The notes beneath the pieces were generated by a model. The model had not been told where the DNA came from. It worked only from the letters and a program-made list of their open reading frames with translations, and searched no databases. The translations under genes were made by a program, and so were the position numbers. Below, one piece after another: positions 1 through 5,660 of a stretch of DNA of 5,660 bases; position 1 is the first letter of the stretch, and each line of letters starts with the position of its first letter. This DNA comes from an uncultured Opitutaceae bacterium (lineage in GTDB: Bacteria > Verrucomicrobiota > Verrucomicrobiae > Opitutales > Opitutaceae), in the NCBI GenBank assembly GCA_946482625.1, contig CAMLSH010000275.1, positions 1 through 5,660 on the forward strand. Direction: 5' to 3'.

Positions 1-2
1 CA

Positions 3-86
3 TGGTGCCCGGGACAGGACTCGAACCTGCACACCTTACGGCAAAGGCTTCTAAGACCTTCGTGTCTGCCATTCCACCACCCGGGC
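3..86 (-). tRNA. tRNA-Leu, anticodon UAG
   Basis: Read on the minus strand this folds as a class II tRNA. The 7-bp acceptor stem pairs GCCCGGG (86-80) with CCCGGGC (13-7), followed by discriminator A at 6 and an encoded CCA at 5-3. The D-arm region (GTGGAATGGCAGACAC) is typical of bacterial tRNA-Leu. The anticodon stem AAGGT/GCCTT encloses the 7-nt loop CTTAGAA, giving anticodon UAG, which reads CUA and probably other CUN leucine codons. A long variable arm with a short stem (TGCC/GGTG around GTAA) and a T-arm GCAGG-TTCGAGT-CCTGT complete it. The long variable arm supports leucine. The gene lies 48 bp beyond the psd stop on the same strand. I could not pick out a convincing promoter of its own, so it may be expressed partly by read-through. 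Confidence 0.96.
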
Positions 87-134
87 ATGGGCGCGAAACG
101 CGTTGAGAAAGGACTTTGCCGTCACCGCATTTCC

Positions 135-1091
135 TCAGGCAAGCGCCGAATTGCGCGGAGCCGCGCCCATGCGCTCGCCCATCCACGCATAGGTCTCGAT
201 GTGCTGGCGGCTTTGCTCCACCAGATCCGCGTCGAAGACGATCCGTCCGCGCTGGAACAACGTGATCACGCAGGAGCCGCCAAACTTGAACAGCCCCTTC
301 TCCTCGCCCTTCTGCATCGGATGACCCGGAGGATAAACCTGCACGATGCTGCCCACATTGGTGGCCCCAACTTCGATGCTCGCGACCGCACCGAACTCCG
401 GCGACTCGATCAACGTGATCACACGTTTGTTCTGAACCAGATACTTCACGCACTTGCGCAGCGCGATGGGGCTCACCGAATAAAGCGGCCCTTTGATTTT
501 CTCCGCATTTCCCGGCACGCCCCCACAAGGAAAATGAAAGCGGTGGTAGTCCACGGGGCACAGCCGCGAAATCACCATTGCTCCACCTGCAAACGTCCGG
601 GTGCGCACGCGCTGTTCTTCCGGCAAAGCGTCTTCGCCGAACAATTCAGCCAGCGAAAACTTCGATCCTTTCACGTAAAACCCATCGGCCTGGTCCACGT
701 CCTGAAACACCAGATGCCGCCCATCCGCCGGGAAAACGGCTACCTGCGTATCCGCGTCTATCGGACGCGCGGACGGTTTCAGACGACGGTAGAAAAACTC
801 GTTGAAGCTCTTAAAATCGTAGGGCGACTTGGCGAAGGTGGTGACGTCCAGATCGTACTTGATGATAAACGGCAGCACCTTGCCGGCACTGACCCGCTTG
901 CTCATTTGCCACCCGTACACGTGCGAGAACAATGCCCGTTTGATCATCAGCCACACGAAGAATTTGCCGACCGGGTTCTCGTAAGCGAATCGCAGCCAGC
1001 CCTCGCCGTAGATCTCCTCGGTTTCGATCGCGCGGGTGTGTCGGTTATAGAAGCGAATGGGTTCGGTCGGCATGCGTGGCTGAAAATTCAC
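135..1091 (-). CDS. psd: Phosphatidylserine decarboxylase proenzyme
   Basis: Converts phosphatidylserine to phosphatidylethanolamine plus CO2 at the inner face of the cytoplasmic membrane, the last step of PE synthesis. Residues below are counted from the TTG at 1097. The N-terminal part (PIRFYNRHTRAIETEEIYGEG) matches the clostridial/chlamydial branch of the family. The charge-relay residues are visible: Asp125 in PADGR, and His185/His188 in DYHRFH. The autocleavage site is FGGSC near the C-terminus: cleavage between Gly274 and Ser275 would give a long beta chain and a 46-residue alpha chain whose Ser275 becomes the pyruvoyl group. The length of about 318 aa is normal (E. coli 322). The start is uncertain. 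GTG at 1091-1089 has a GAGGGG Shine-Dalgarno sequence 8 nt upstream and is chosen. TTG at 1097 lies only 2 nt from that site, and ATG at 1073 has no SD. Stop TGA is at 137-135. Cys276 follows the cleavage serine where Thr or Ser is common. The gene follows clpB by about 90 bp on the same strand. Function is confident from motifs; the exact start is not. Confidence 0.93.
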   Translation of the reverse strand: MNFQPRMPTEPIRFYNRHTRAIETEEIYGEGWLRFAYENPVGKFFVWLMIKRALFSHVYGWQMSKRVSAGKVLPFIIKYDLDVTTFAKSPYDFKSFNEFFYRRLKPSARPIDADTQVAVFPADGRHLVFQDVDQADGFYVKGSKFSLAELFGEDALPEEQRVRTRTFAGGAMVISRLCPVDYHRFHFPCGGVPGNAEKIKGPLYSVSPIALRKCVKYLVQNKRVITLIESPEFGAVASIEVGATNVGSIVQVYPPGHPMQKGEEKGLFKFGGSCVITLFQRGRIVFDADLVEQSRQHIETYAWMGERMGAAPRNSALA

Positions 1092-1105
1092 GGACAAATC
1101 CCCTC
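1084..1105 (-). promoter_or_regulatory. Shine-Dalgarno and GTG start that decide the psd start
   Basis: On the minus strand GAGGGG (1105-1100) is followed by ATTTGTCC and then GTG (1091-1089). The 8-nt spacing is near ideal. The same motif is too close to the in-frame TTG at 1097 and too far from the in-frame ATG at 1073, so the GTG is the best supported initiator. Confidence 0.5.
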
Positions 1106-1180
1106 GCGGGCAAAGGAGAAAAGTGAGGAGCCACCCACGTTTGGTTCGAATTCATCGAAGACATCCCGCGACGTCCGGCC

Positions 1181-3763
1181 TCACCCCAGTACCAGTTGCT
1201 CATTCTTCACACGAAAGGTGACCGCGCTGCCCTCGGGGATCTCCCCGCTGATGAGCGCCCGCGCCAGCTTCGTCTCGATCTGCCTCTGCAGAAAACGCTT
1301 CAAGGGCCGCGCGCCAAATACCGGATCGTAGCCTTTCTCAGCCGCCCATTCCTTGGCCTTTTTGTCGAGTGACACCGTTACGCTCCGCTCGGCCATGCGC
1401 TTGTTCAGATCGACCAGCAACAGGTCCACGATGCGCGTGATCTCCTCCAACGTCAGCGGCTTGAAGAGAATCGTTTCATCGATGCGGTTCAAAAACTCCG
1501 GCCGGAACGCCTTTCTCAATTCCGCCATCACGCTCTCTCGCACGCTTTCCGGAATCACATCGCCGGTCACGCCTTCCAACAGGAAGCGCGATCCTAGATT
1601 AGAGGTCATGATGATGATCGTGTTCTTAAAGTTCACCGTCCGCCCCTGCGAGTCGGTGATTCGTCCATCGTCCAGCACCTGCAACAACACATTGAATACG
1701 TCCGGATGCGCCTTCTCGATCTCGTCGAAAAGCACCACCGCGTACGGCTTGCGCCGCACCGCCTCGGTGAGCTGTCCGCCTTCATCGTAACCAACATAGC
1801 CGGGCGGCGCGCCGATCAGCCGCGCCACGCTGTGCTTCTCCATGTACTCCGACATATCGATGCGGATCATCGCCGCCTCGCTGTCGAAAAGCGTTTCCGC
1901 CAAAGTCTTCGCCAGCTCGGTTTTCCCTACGCCGGTCGGCCCCAGAAACAAGAAGCTCCCGACCGGACGTCGCGGATCCTTGATGCCCGCCCGCGCCCGC
2001 AGAATCGCCTCGCTGGTCAGCTGCACCGCTTCGTCCTGTCCGATGACGCGTTCATGCAACTCTTCGCCGAGCCGCAGCAATTTCGCCTTCTCGCTTTCGA
2101 TCAAGCGCGTGACCGGAATCCCCGACCACTTTGCCACGATCTCCGCGACCTCCTCGGACGAAACTTCTTCTTTGAACAACTCCGTTTTCGCCTCGGTCTT
2201 CTCCAGTTTCTTCAGCTCCGCCTCCAGCTGCGGAATCTTCCCATGCCGCAACTCCGCGAGTTTGCTCAGGTCGTACGCGCGCTCGGCCTTTTCCATCTCG
2301 AGACGCGCCGCCTCCAGCTCTTCGCGAACTTTGCGCACGCGATCGACCGCTGCTTTTTCTTTCTCCCATTTCGATTTCAGCGCCGCCGCTTTGCCGCGCG
2401 TGTCGCCGAGCTCTTTTCTCAAGACCTCCAGCCGCTGCTTGGACGCGCTGTCTTTCTCCAACTTCAGCGCCGCCTCTTCGATCTCCAGTTGCAGCACACG
2501 CCGCTGCAACGCGTCTAGTTCCTGCGGCGCCGACTCCATCTCCGTGCGGATCATCGCACACGCTTCGTCGATCAGATCGATCGCCTTATCCGGCAAAAAC
2601 CGGTCCGAAATATAGCGGTCCGACAACGTCACCGCGCTCACCAACGCGTTATCCTGGATGCGCACGCCGTGGTGCAGCTCGTAGCGCTCGCGAATGCCGC
2701 GCAAAATCGAGATCGCGTCTTCCACGCTCGGCGGCTCGACCAGCACCGGCTGGAAACGCCGCTCCAGCGCCGCGTCCTTTTCGATATGCTGGCGATATTC
2801 GTCCAACGTCGTCGCGCCGATACAGTGCAGCTCACCGCGCGCGAGCATCGGCTTGAGCAGATTGCCCGCGTCCATCGCGCCTTCGGTTTTGCCCGCGCCG
2901 ACGATCGTGTGCAGTTCGTCGATAAAAAGGATGATCCGCCCTTCGCTGTCTTTGACTTCCTTGAGCACCGCTTTGAGGCGCTCCTCGAATTCGCCGCGGT
3001 ATTTGGCGCCCGCGATCAACGATCCCATATCGAGCGAGAAAACGGTTTTCTCCTTCAACCCTTCCGGCACGTCGCCGCGTAGAATCCGCTGCGCGAGTCC
3101 TTCGACAATCGCCGTTTTACCCACGCCCGGTTCACCGATCAGCACTGGGTTGTTTTTTGTCTTACGCGAAAGGATACGGATAGTCCGGCGGATCTCGTCG
3201 TCACGACCGATCACCGGATCAACCTTCCCCTTCTTTGCCTGCGCCACCAGATCGATGCCGTACTTTTCGAGCGCCTGATAAGTCGCCTCCGGGTTGTCCG
3301 ACGTTACACGCTGGCTCCCGCGCATCTGCTTCAACGTCGTCAACACCTTGCTCCGCTCGATACCGAAGCTCTTGAAATACTTCGCCAGCGCGTCCGGCTT
3401 CGCGACGTCGAGCAGGCCGAGGAAAATGTGCTCCACGCTGACAAACTCGTCCTTGAGTTTCTCCGCCTCTTTCTCCGCCTGCGTGAGCACTTCATGCACC
3501 GCCTGCGTGACGTAAATTTTGGAAACATCGACGCTCCCCGTGACGCGCGGCAGCCGCTCCAGCTCCCGCTCCGCCGCCACGAGTAACACGCTCGGCGTCA
3601 GCCCGAGCTTTTCCACCAACGCCGGCACCAATCCGTCTTCTTGCGCGAGCAACGCATGCAGCAGGTGCCACGTATCTACTTCGTTGTTTTGACGACGGCG
3701 GGCTTCGCTCTGCGCATCGGTGACCGCCTGACGCGACATGACGGTGAGTTTCTGGAGATCCAT
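1181..3763 (-). CDS. clpB: ATP-dependent chaperone ClpB (Hsp100 disaggregase)
   Basis: Cytoplasmic hexameric AAA+ protein that, with DnaK/DnaJ/GrpE, threads aggregated proteins through its central pore. At 860 aa it is the usual ClpB length. Domains in order: N-terminal Clp_N double repeat (about 1-145); AAA-1 with Walker A GEPGVGKT (210-217), pore-loop AKYRG (Tyr255), Walker B ILFIDE (Asp282, Glu283), sensor GATT (316-319) and arginine-finger pair Arg335/Arg336; a long charged coiled-coil middle domain (about 405-530); AAA-2 with Walker A GPTGVGKT (608-615), pore-loop GYVG (Tyr656), Walker B VVLFDE (Asp680, Glu681), TSN sensor 1 (720-722), arginine finger in FLNR (Arg760) and sensor 2 GAR (Arg819). 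The middle domain, and the absence of an IGF/IGL ClpP-binding loop in AAA-2, separate it from ClpA/ClpC. All catalytic residues are present. The start [10 protein letters not shown] fits the canonical ClpB N-terminus. No good SD lies before the ATG (GGGGAG is 17 nt away). Divergent from the glcD-type gene; psd follows downstream. Confidence 0.98.
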   Translation of the reverse strand: MDLQKLTVMSRQAVTDAQSEARRRQNNEVDTWHLLHALLAQEDGLVPALVEKLGLTPSVLLVAAERELERLPRVTGSVDVSKIYVTQAVHEVLTQAEKEAEKLKDEFVSVEHIFLGLLDVAKPDALAKYFKSFGIERSKVLTTLKQMRGSQRVTSDNPEATYQALEKYGIDLVAQAKKGKVDPVIGRDDEIRRTIRILSRKTKNNPVLIGEPGVGKTAIVEGLAQRILRGDVPEGLKEKTVFSLDMGSLIAGAKYRGEFEERLKAVLKEVKDSEGRIILFIDELHTIVGAGKTEGAMDAGNLLKPMLARGELHCIGATTLDEYRQHIEKDAALERRFQPVLVEPPSVEDAISILRGIRERYELHHGVRIQDNALVSAVTLSDRYISDRFLPDKAIDLIDEACAMIRTEMESAPQELDALQRRVLQLEIEEAALKLEKDSASKQRLEVLRKELGDTRGKAAALKSKWEKEKAAVDRVRKVREELEAARLEMEKAERAYDLSKLAELRHGKIPQLEAELKKLEKTEAKTELFKEEVSSEEVAEIVAKWSGIPVTRLIESEKAKLLRLGEELHERVIGQDEAVQLTSEAILRARAGIKDPRRPVGSFLFLGPTGVGKTELAKTLAETLFDSEAAMIRIDMSEYMEKHSVARLIGAPPGYVGYDEGGQLTEAVRRKPYAVVLFDEIEKAHPDVFNVLLQVLDDGRITDSQGRTVNFKNTIIIMTSNLGSRFLLEGVTGDVIPESVRESVMAELRKAFRPEFLNRIDETILFKPLTLEEITRIVDLLLVDLNKRMAERSVTVSLDKKAKEWAAEKGYDPVFGARPLKRFLQRQIETKLARALISGEIPEGSAVTFRVKNEQLVLG

Positions 3764-3937
3764 GGATATAACTTATTGCACTCCCCATTCCACGCCAGCA
3801 CTCCGCGAACTTCCTCTGAAAACAGACACCGCCCTGTGCCACCCCGTGACAGGACTTTCCGCCCTCTCGCCCACGCCTGCGCCAGACCGTCGCGCTTTGC
3901 CTCGCCCTCCGCCCGCGCGCCCATTTTATCGGCTCTC
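3764..3937. promoter_or_regulatory. Divergent intergenic region between clpB and the glcD-type gene
   Basis: This 174-bp stretch separates two divergent genes and must hold the promoters for both. It contains two copies of GCACTC (3778-3783 and 3798-3803) exactly 20 bp apart, and a 5-bp inverted repeat CCTGT/ACAGG (3833-3837 and 3849-3853). An AT-rich TTTTAT (3924-3929) could be a -10 element for the glcD-type gene, but no -35 at normal spacing is evident and it would put the transcript start almost at the GTG. No clear sigma-70 or heat-shock promoter could be assigned for clpB. An in-frame plus-strand extension reaches through this region, but its Arg/Pro/Ser-rich translation looks non-coding. 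Confidence 0.55.
3778..3803. repeat. Paired GCACTC direct repeats in front of clpB
   Basis: GCACTC occurs at 3778-3783 and again at 3798-3803, spaced 20 bp start to start (about two helical turns), 15-40 bp upstream of the clpB ATG. The hexamer equals the half site of the HrcA operator CIRCE (TTAGCACTC-N9-GAGTGCTAA), but here the halves are direct rather than inverted, so it is not a CIRCE element. It could be a site for a dimeric regulator or chance. Confidence 0.25.
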
Positions 3938-5317
3938 GTGCTCGTCGAACTCCAGCAACTCCTCGGCCCCGACAACGTCCTCACCTCCCCCGAAGACCTG
4001 ATCCCGTACGGCTTCGACGGCACCGCTGCACTAAAACAACTTCCCCGCGCCGTCGTCTTCCCGCGCAACGCCGCCCAGATCTCCGCCGTCCTGAAAATCG
4101 CCCGCCAACACCGCACACCAGTGATCACCCGCGGCTCCGGCACCGGCCTCAGCGGCGGCAGCGTCCCGGTGGAAAACGCCCTCGTCCTCTGCGTGCTCCG
4201 CATGGACAAGATCCTCGAACTGGATACGCGCAACCTAACACTCCTCGTCGAGACCGGCGTGATCACGCAGAAGATTTTCGAGACCGCCGACGCCGCCGGG
4301 CTTTTCTATCCGCCCGATCCCGGTTCGATGAAAATCTCCACCATCGGCGGCAACGTCGCCGAAAACTCCGGTGGCCTCCGCGGCCTGAAATACGGCGTCA
4401 CCCGCGACTACTTGATGGGCCTGGAAGTTGTCCTCGCCGACGGCTCGATCTGCTGGCTCGGCAACAAATGCGTAAAGGACGTCGCTGGATACAACCTCCG
4501 CGATCTCTTCATCGGCAGCGAAGGCACGCTCGGCGTCATCACCAAAGTCCTGCTCAAACTTCTCCCCAAACCCGCCGCCCGCCAGACCTTGCTCGCCACG
4601 TTTTCCGCGATGGACGCCGCCGCCGAAACCGTGTCCGCGATCATCGCCGCCAAGATCATCCCCTGCACCTTGGAATTTCTCGACCGCAAGACCATCGCCT
4701 GCGTCGAAGCCTACGCCAAAGTCGGCCTGCCCGACGATGCCGAGGCCCTGCTCCTCATCGAGACCGACGGCCACCCCGCCGCCGCGGCCGACGAAGCCAG
4801 CCGCATAGAAGACATCGCCCGCACACAAGGCGCGCTCCAAGTCCGCCGCGCTCGCGACGCCGCCGAAGCCGCTCAACTCGCGCTCGCCCGCCGAAGCGCT
4901 TTTTCCGCTCTCGCGCGCCGCAAACCCACTACGATCCTCGAAGACGTCACCGTCCCGCGCAGCGAACTCGCGAAGATGATCCGCGCCGTCCAGCAAATCG
5001 CCGCGACGCACGCCCTGGACATCGCCGTCTTTGGCCATTTCGGCGACGGCAACCTACATCCGACCATTCTCACCGACGAACGTGACACCGCGGAAATGCA
5101 TCGTGTGGAGATCGCCATCAAAGAAATCGTCGATGCCGCGCTTGCCCTCGGTGGCACGATTACCGGTGAGCACGGCGTCGGCCTCGCCAAGAAACCGTTT
5201 TTAAAACAACAGCTCGGCGAAAATTCCTACGCGTTACTGAAGGCGATCAAATACACGCTCGACCCGGAAGGGCTTCTGAACCCGGGAAAGATCTTCGATG
5301 CGACGGACACAAAGTAA
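3938..5317 (+). CDS. glcD: FAD-linked 2-hydroxy-acid oxidase subunit, GlcD type
   Basis: Flavoprotein of the VAO/PCMH family that oxidises a 2-hydroxy acid, most likely glycolate to glyoxylate or D-lactate to pyruvate, and hands electrons to a partner Fe-S protein at the membrane. From the GTG at 3938 it is 459 aa, close to usual GlcD length. FAD-binding PCMH domain, about residues 33-213, contains RGSGTGLSGG (65-74), YPPDPGS (124-130), IGGNVAENSGG (136-146) and GSEGTLGV (193-200). The C-terminal FAD-oxidase domain (about 215-455) contains GHFGDGNLH (366-374), GEHGVG (410-415) and the family ending DPEGLLNPGKIF (442-453). Start choice: GTG 3938 begins MLVELQQLLG, where homology begins, but has no SD. 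A farther in-frame GTG at 3836 would add 34 Arg/Pro-rich residues unlike the family, and an ORF extending into clpB is antisense. A GlcF-type subunit follows after 45 bp, supporting a two-gene operon. Substrate cannot be settled from sequence; D-2-hydroxyglutarate dehydrogenase relatives are an alternative. Confidence 0.93.
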   Translation: MLVELQQLLGPDNVLTSPEDLIPYGFDGTAALKQLPRAVVFPRNAAQISAVLKIARQHRTPVITRGSGTGLSGGSVPVENALVLCVLRMDKILELDTRNLTLLVETGVITQKIFETADAAGLFYPPDPGSMKISTIGGNVAENSGGLRGLKYGVTRDYLMGLEVVLADGSICWLGNKCVKDVAGYNLRDLFIGSEGTLGVITKVLLKLLPKPAARQTLLATFSAMDAAAETVSAIIAAKIIPCTLEFLDRKTIACVEAYAKVGLPDDAEALLLIETDGHPAAAADEASRIEDIARTQGALQVRRARDAAEAAQLALARRSAFSALARRKPTTILEDVTVPRSELAKMIRAVQQIAATHALDIAVFGHFGDGNLHPTILTDERDTAEMHRVEIAIKEIVDAALALGGTITGEHGVGLAKKPFLKQQLGENSYALLKAIKYTLDPEGLLNPGKIFDATDTK

Positions 5318-5326
5318 CATCACCCC

Positions 5327-5372
5327 CATCCGTCTCCATATCCGTGTTCATCCGTGCAATCTGTGGTTAAAT
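5327..5372 (+). repeat. Degenerate short tandem repeat in the glcD-glcF spacer
   Basis: The spacer reads as four similar 10-13-base units: CATCCGTCTC (5327-5336), CATATCCGTGTT (5337-5348), CATCCGTGCAA (5349-5359) and TCTGTGGTTAAAT (5360-5372). Most share a core ATCCGTG or TCTGTGG. From memory, similar 'ATCCGTGTTCATCCGTG...CTGTGGTT' strings recur between genes in verrucomicrobial and planctomycete genomes, but this was not searched. The last unit contains the putative glcF GTG start. No SD and no terminator hairpin are visible in the spacer. Confidence 0.5.
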
Positions 5373-5660
5373 CTCCGCTTCAGTCCCTCGACTACTCCGT
5401 TCTCCAGCAGTGCATGCATTGCGGCATGTGCCTCCCCACCTGCCCGACCTACGCCGAAACCGGTCGCGAGCGTAACTCGCCCCGCGGCCGCATCTCGCTC
5501 ATGCGCGCCATCGCCGATGGCGAACTCGAAACCACTCCCGCCTTTGCCGACGAGATGAGCTACTGCCTCGGCTGCCTCGCGTGTACCACCGCCTGCCCCG
5601 CCGGTGTCGATTACACCAATCTCCTCGAACACGCCCGCGCCCACGTCGAACAAAGCGGCG
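5363..5660 (+). CDS. glcF: 4Fe-4S subunit of glycolate/lactate oxidase, GlcF type (partial, C-terminus beyond window)
   Basis: Electron-transfer partner of the upstream flavoprotein. Only the first 99 codons are in the window; the reading frame is open to the right edge. Two ferredoxin-like 4Fe-4S motifs are complete: CMHCGMCLPTCP (Cys17, 20, 23, 27) and CLGCLACTTACP (Cys68, 71, 74, 78). Between them lies the family-typical stretch YAETGRERNSPRGRISLMR, as in GlcF and related (S)-2-hydroxy-acid dehydrogenase Fe-S subunits. The C-terminal CCG (cysteine-rich) domains expected in the family would lie outside. The start is uncertain: GTG 5363 (MVKSPLQSLDY) is chosen, and an in-frame GTG at 5354 would add three residues. 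The first ATG (5414) lies inside the first cluster motif and would destroy it. Neither start has an SD. It lies 45 bp after the glcD-type stop on the same strand, so it is very likely co-transcribed. No glcE-like gene intervenes. Confidence 0.92.
   Translation, partial: MVKSPLQSLDYSVLQQCMHCGMCLPTCPTYAETGRERNSPRGRISLMRAIADGELETTPAFADEMSYCLGCLACTTACPAGVDYTNLLEHARAHVEQSG

Noticed and set aside
87..134. CGCG-AAA-CGCG mini hairpin between psd and the tRNA as terminator
   Set aside because: The 4-bp stem with a 3-base loop has no T-run after it. It is more likely chance in G+C-rich DNA.
1098..1180. Small hairpin TTCGA/TCGAA in the clpB-psd gap as a terminator
   Set aside because: The 5-bp stem is weak and no U-tract follows. 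It is unlikely to terminate transcription.
87..1331. Long plus-strand open frame (414 codons) opposite psd and the clpB end
   Set aside because: It is antisense to two genes with complete family motifs, begins at the tRNA edge, and its translation is His/Arg/Leu-rich with no recognisable domain. It is a product of high G+C content.
1706..2615. Overlapping plus-strand open frames of 270 and 257 codons opposite the ClpB middle domain
   Set aside because: They mirror the coiled-coil codons of clpB (Ser/Phe-rich or Arg/Leu/Gln-rich composition) and show no motif, SD or independent support.
3772..3789. CCCCATT resembling a sigma-32 -10 element
   Set aside because: It lies in the plus direction, away from clpB, and has no CTTGAA-like -35 at proper spacing.
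3641..3937. N-terminal extension of the glcD-type frame into clpB
   Set aside because: The frame is open but antisense to the ClpB N-domain and then crosses the divergent promoter region. The translated extension has no family similarity, and GlcD-type homology begins at LVELQQLLG.
4235..5038. Minus-strand open frame of 267 codons opposite the glcD-type gene
   Set aside because: Gly/Asp/Val-rich shadow of C-ending codons in a well-supported gene on the other strand, with no domain recognised.

Overview
The window is G+C-rich bacterial DNA holding one tRNA gene and four protein genes in two divergent groups. My best guess for the source is a PVC-group bacterium, most likely Verrucomicrobiota close to Opitutaceae. 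The basis is the chlamydial/verrucomicrobial flavour of the phosphatidylserine decarboxylase, the mostly SD-poor starts, the strongly C-ending codons, and a short degenerate 'ATCCGTG/TCTGTGG' repeat in the last intergenic gap of a kind I associate with that group. No marker gene proves this assignment.

Minus-strand group, reading right to left. clpB (3763 to 1181) encodes a full-length ClpB disaggregase. After about 90 bp comes psd (about 1091 to 135), a pyruvoyl-dependent phosphatidylserine decarboxylase. After a further 48 bp comes tRNA-Leu(UAG) (86 to 3) with an encoded CCA end. All three point the same way. No convincing terminator is visible between them, so read-through is possible, but their functions (proteostasis, phosphatidylethanolamine synthesis, translation) are unrelated.

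Plus-strand group, reading left to right. A 174-bp divergent region (3764-3937) separates clpB from a GlcD-type FAD-linked oxidase (3938-5317). A 45-bp spacer made largely of degenerate short repeats follows, and then a GlcF-type 4Fe-4S subunit starts (about 5363) and runs off the right edge. The flavoprotein would oxidise a 2-hydroxy acid (glycolate or D-lactate) and pass electrons through the Fe-S subunit to the respiratory chain. No glcE lies between the two, unlike the E. coli glcDEF order.

This is mainly an ordinary housekeeping region. I see no CRISPR, mobile element, toxin-antitoxin or defence module, and nothing that amounts to a new system. The points worth a second look are the repeat that seems to supply the glcF start, the glcD-glcF arrangement without glcE, the non-ATG start choices, the Cys after the Psd cleavage serine, and two short repeat motifs in the divergent promoter region.
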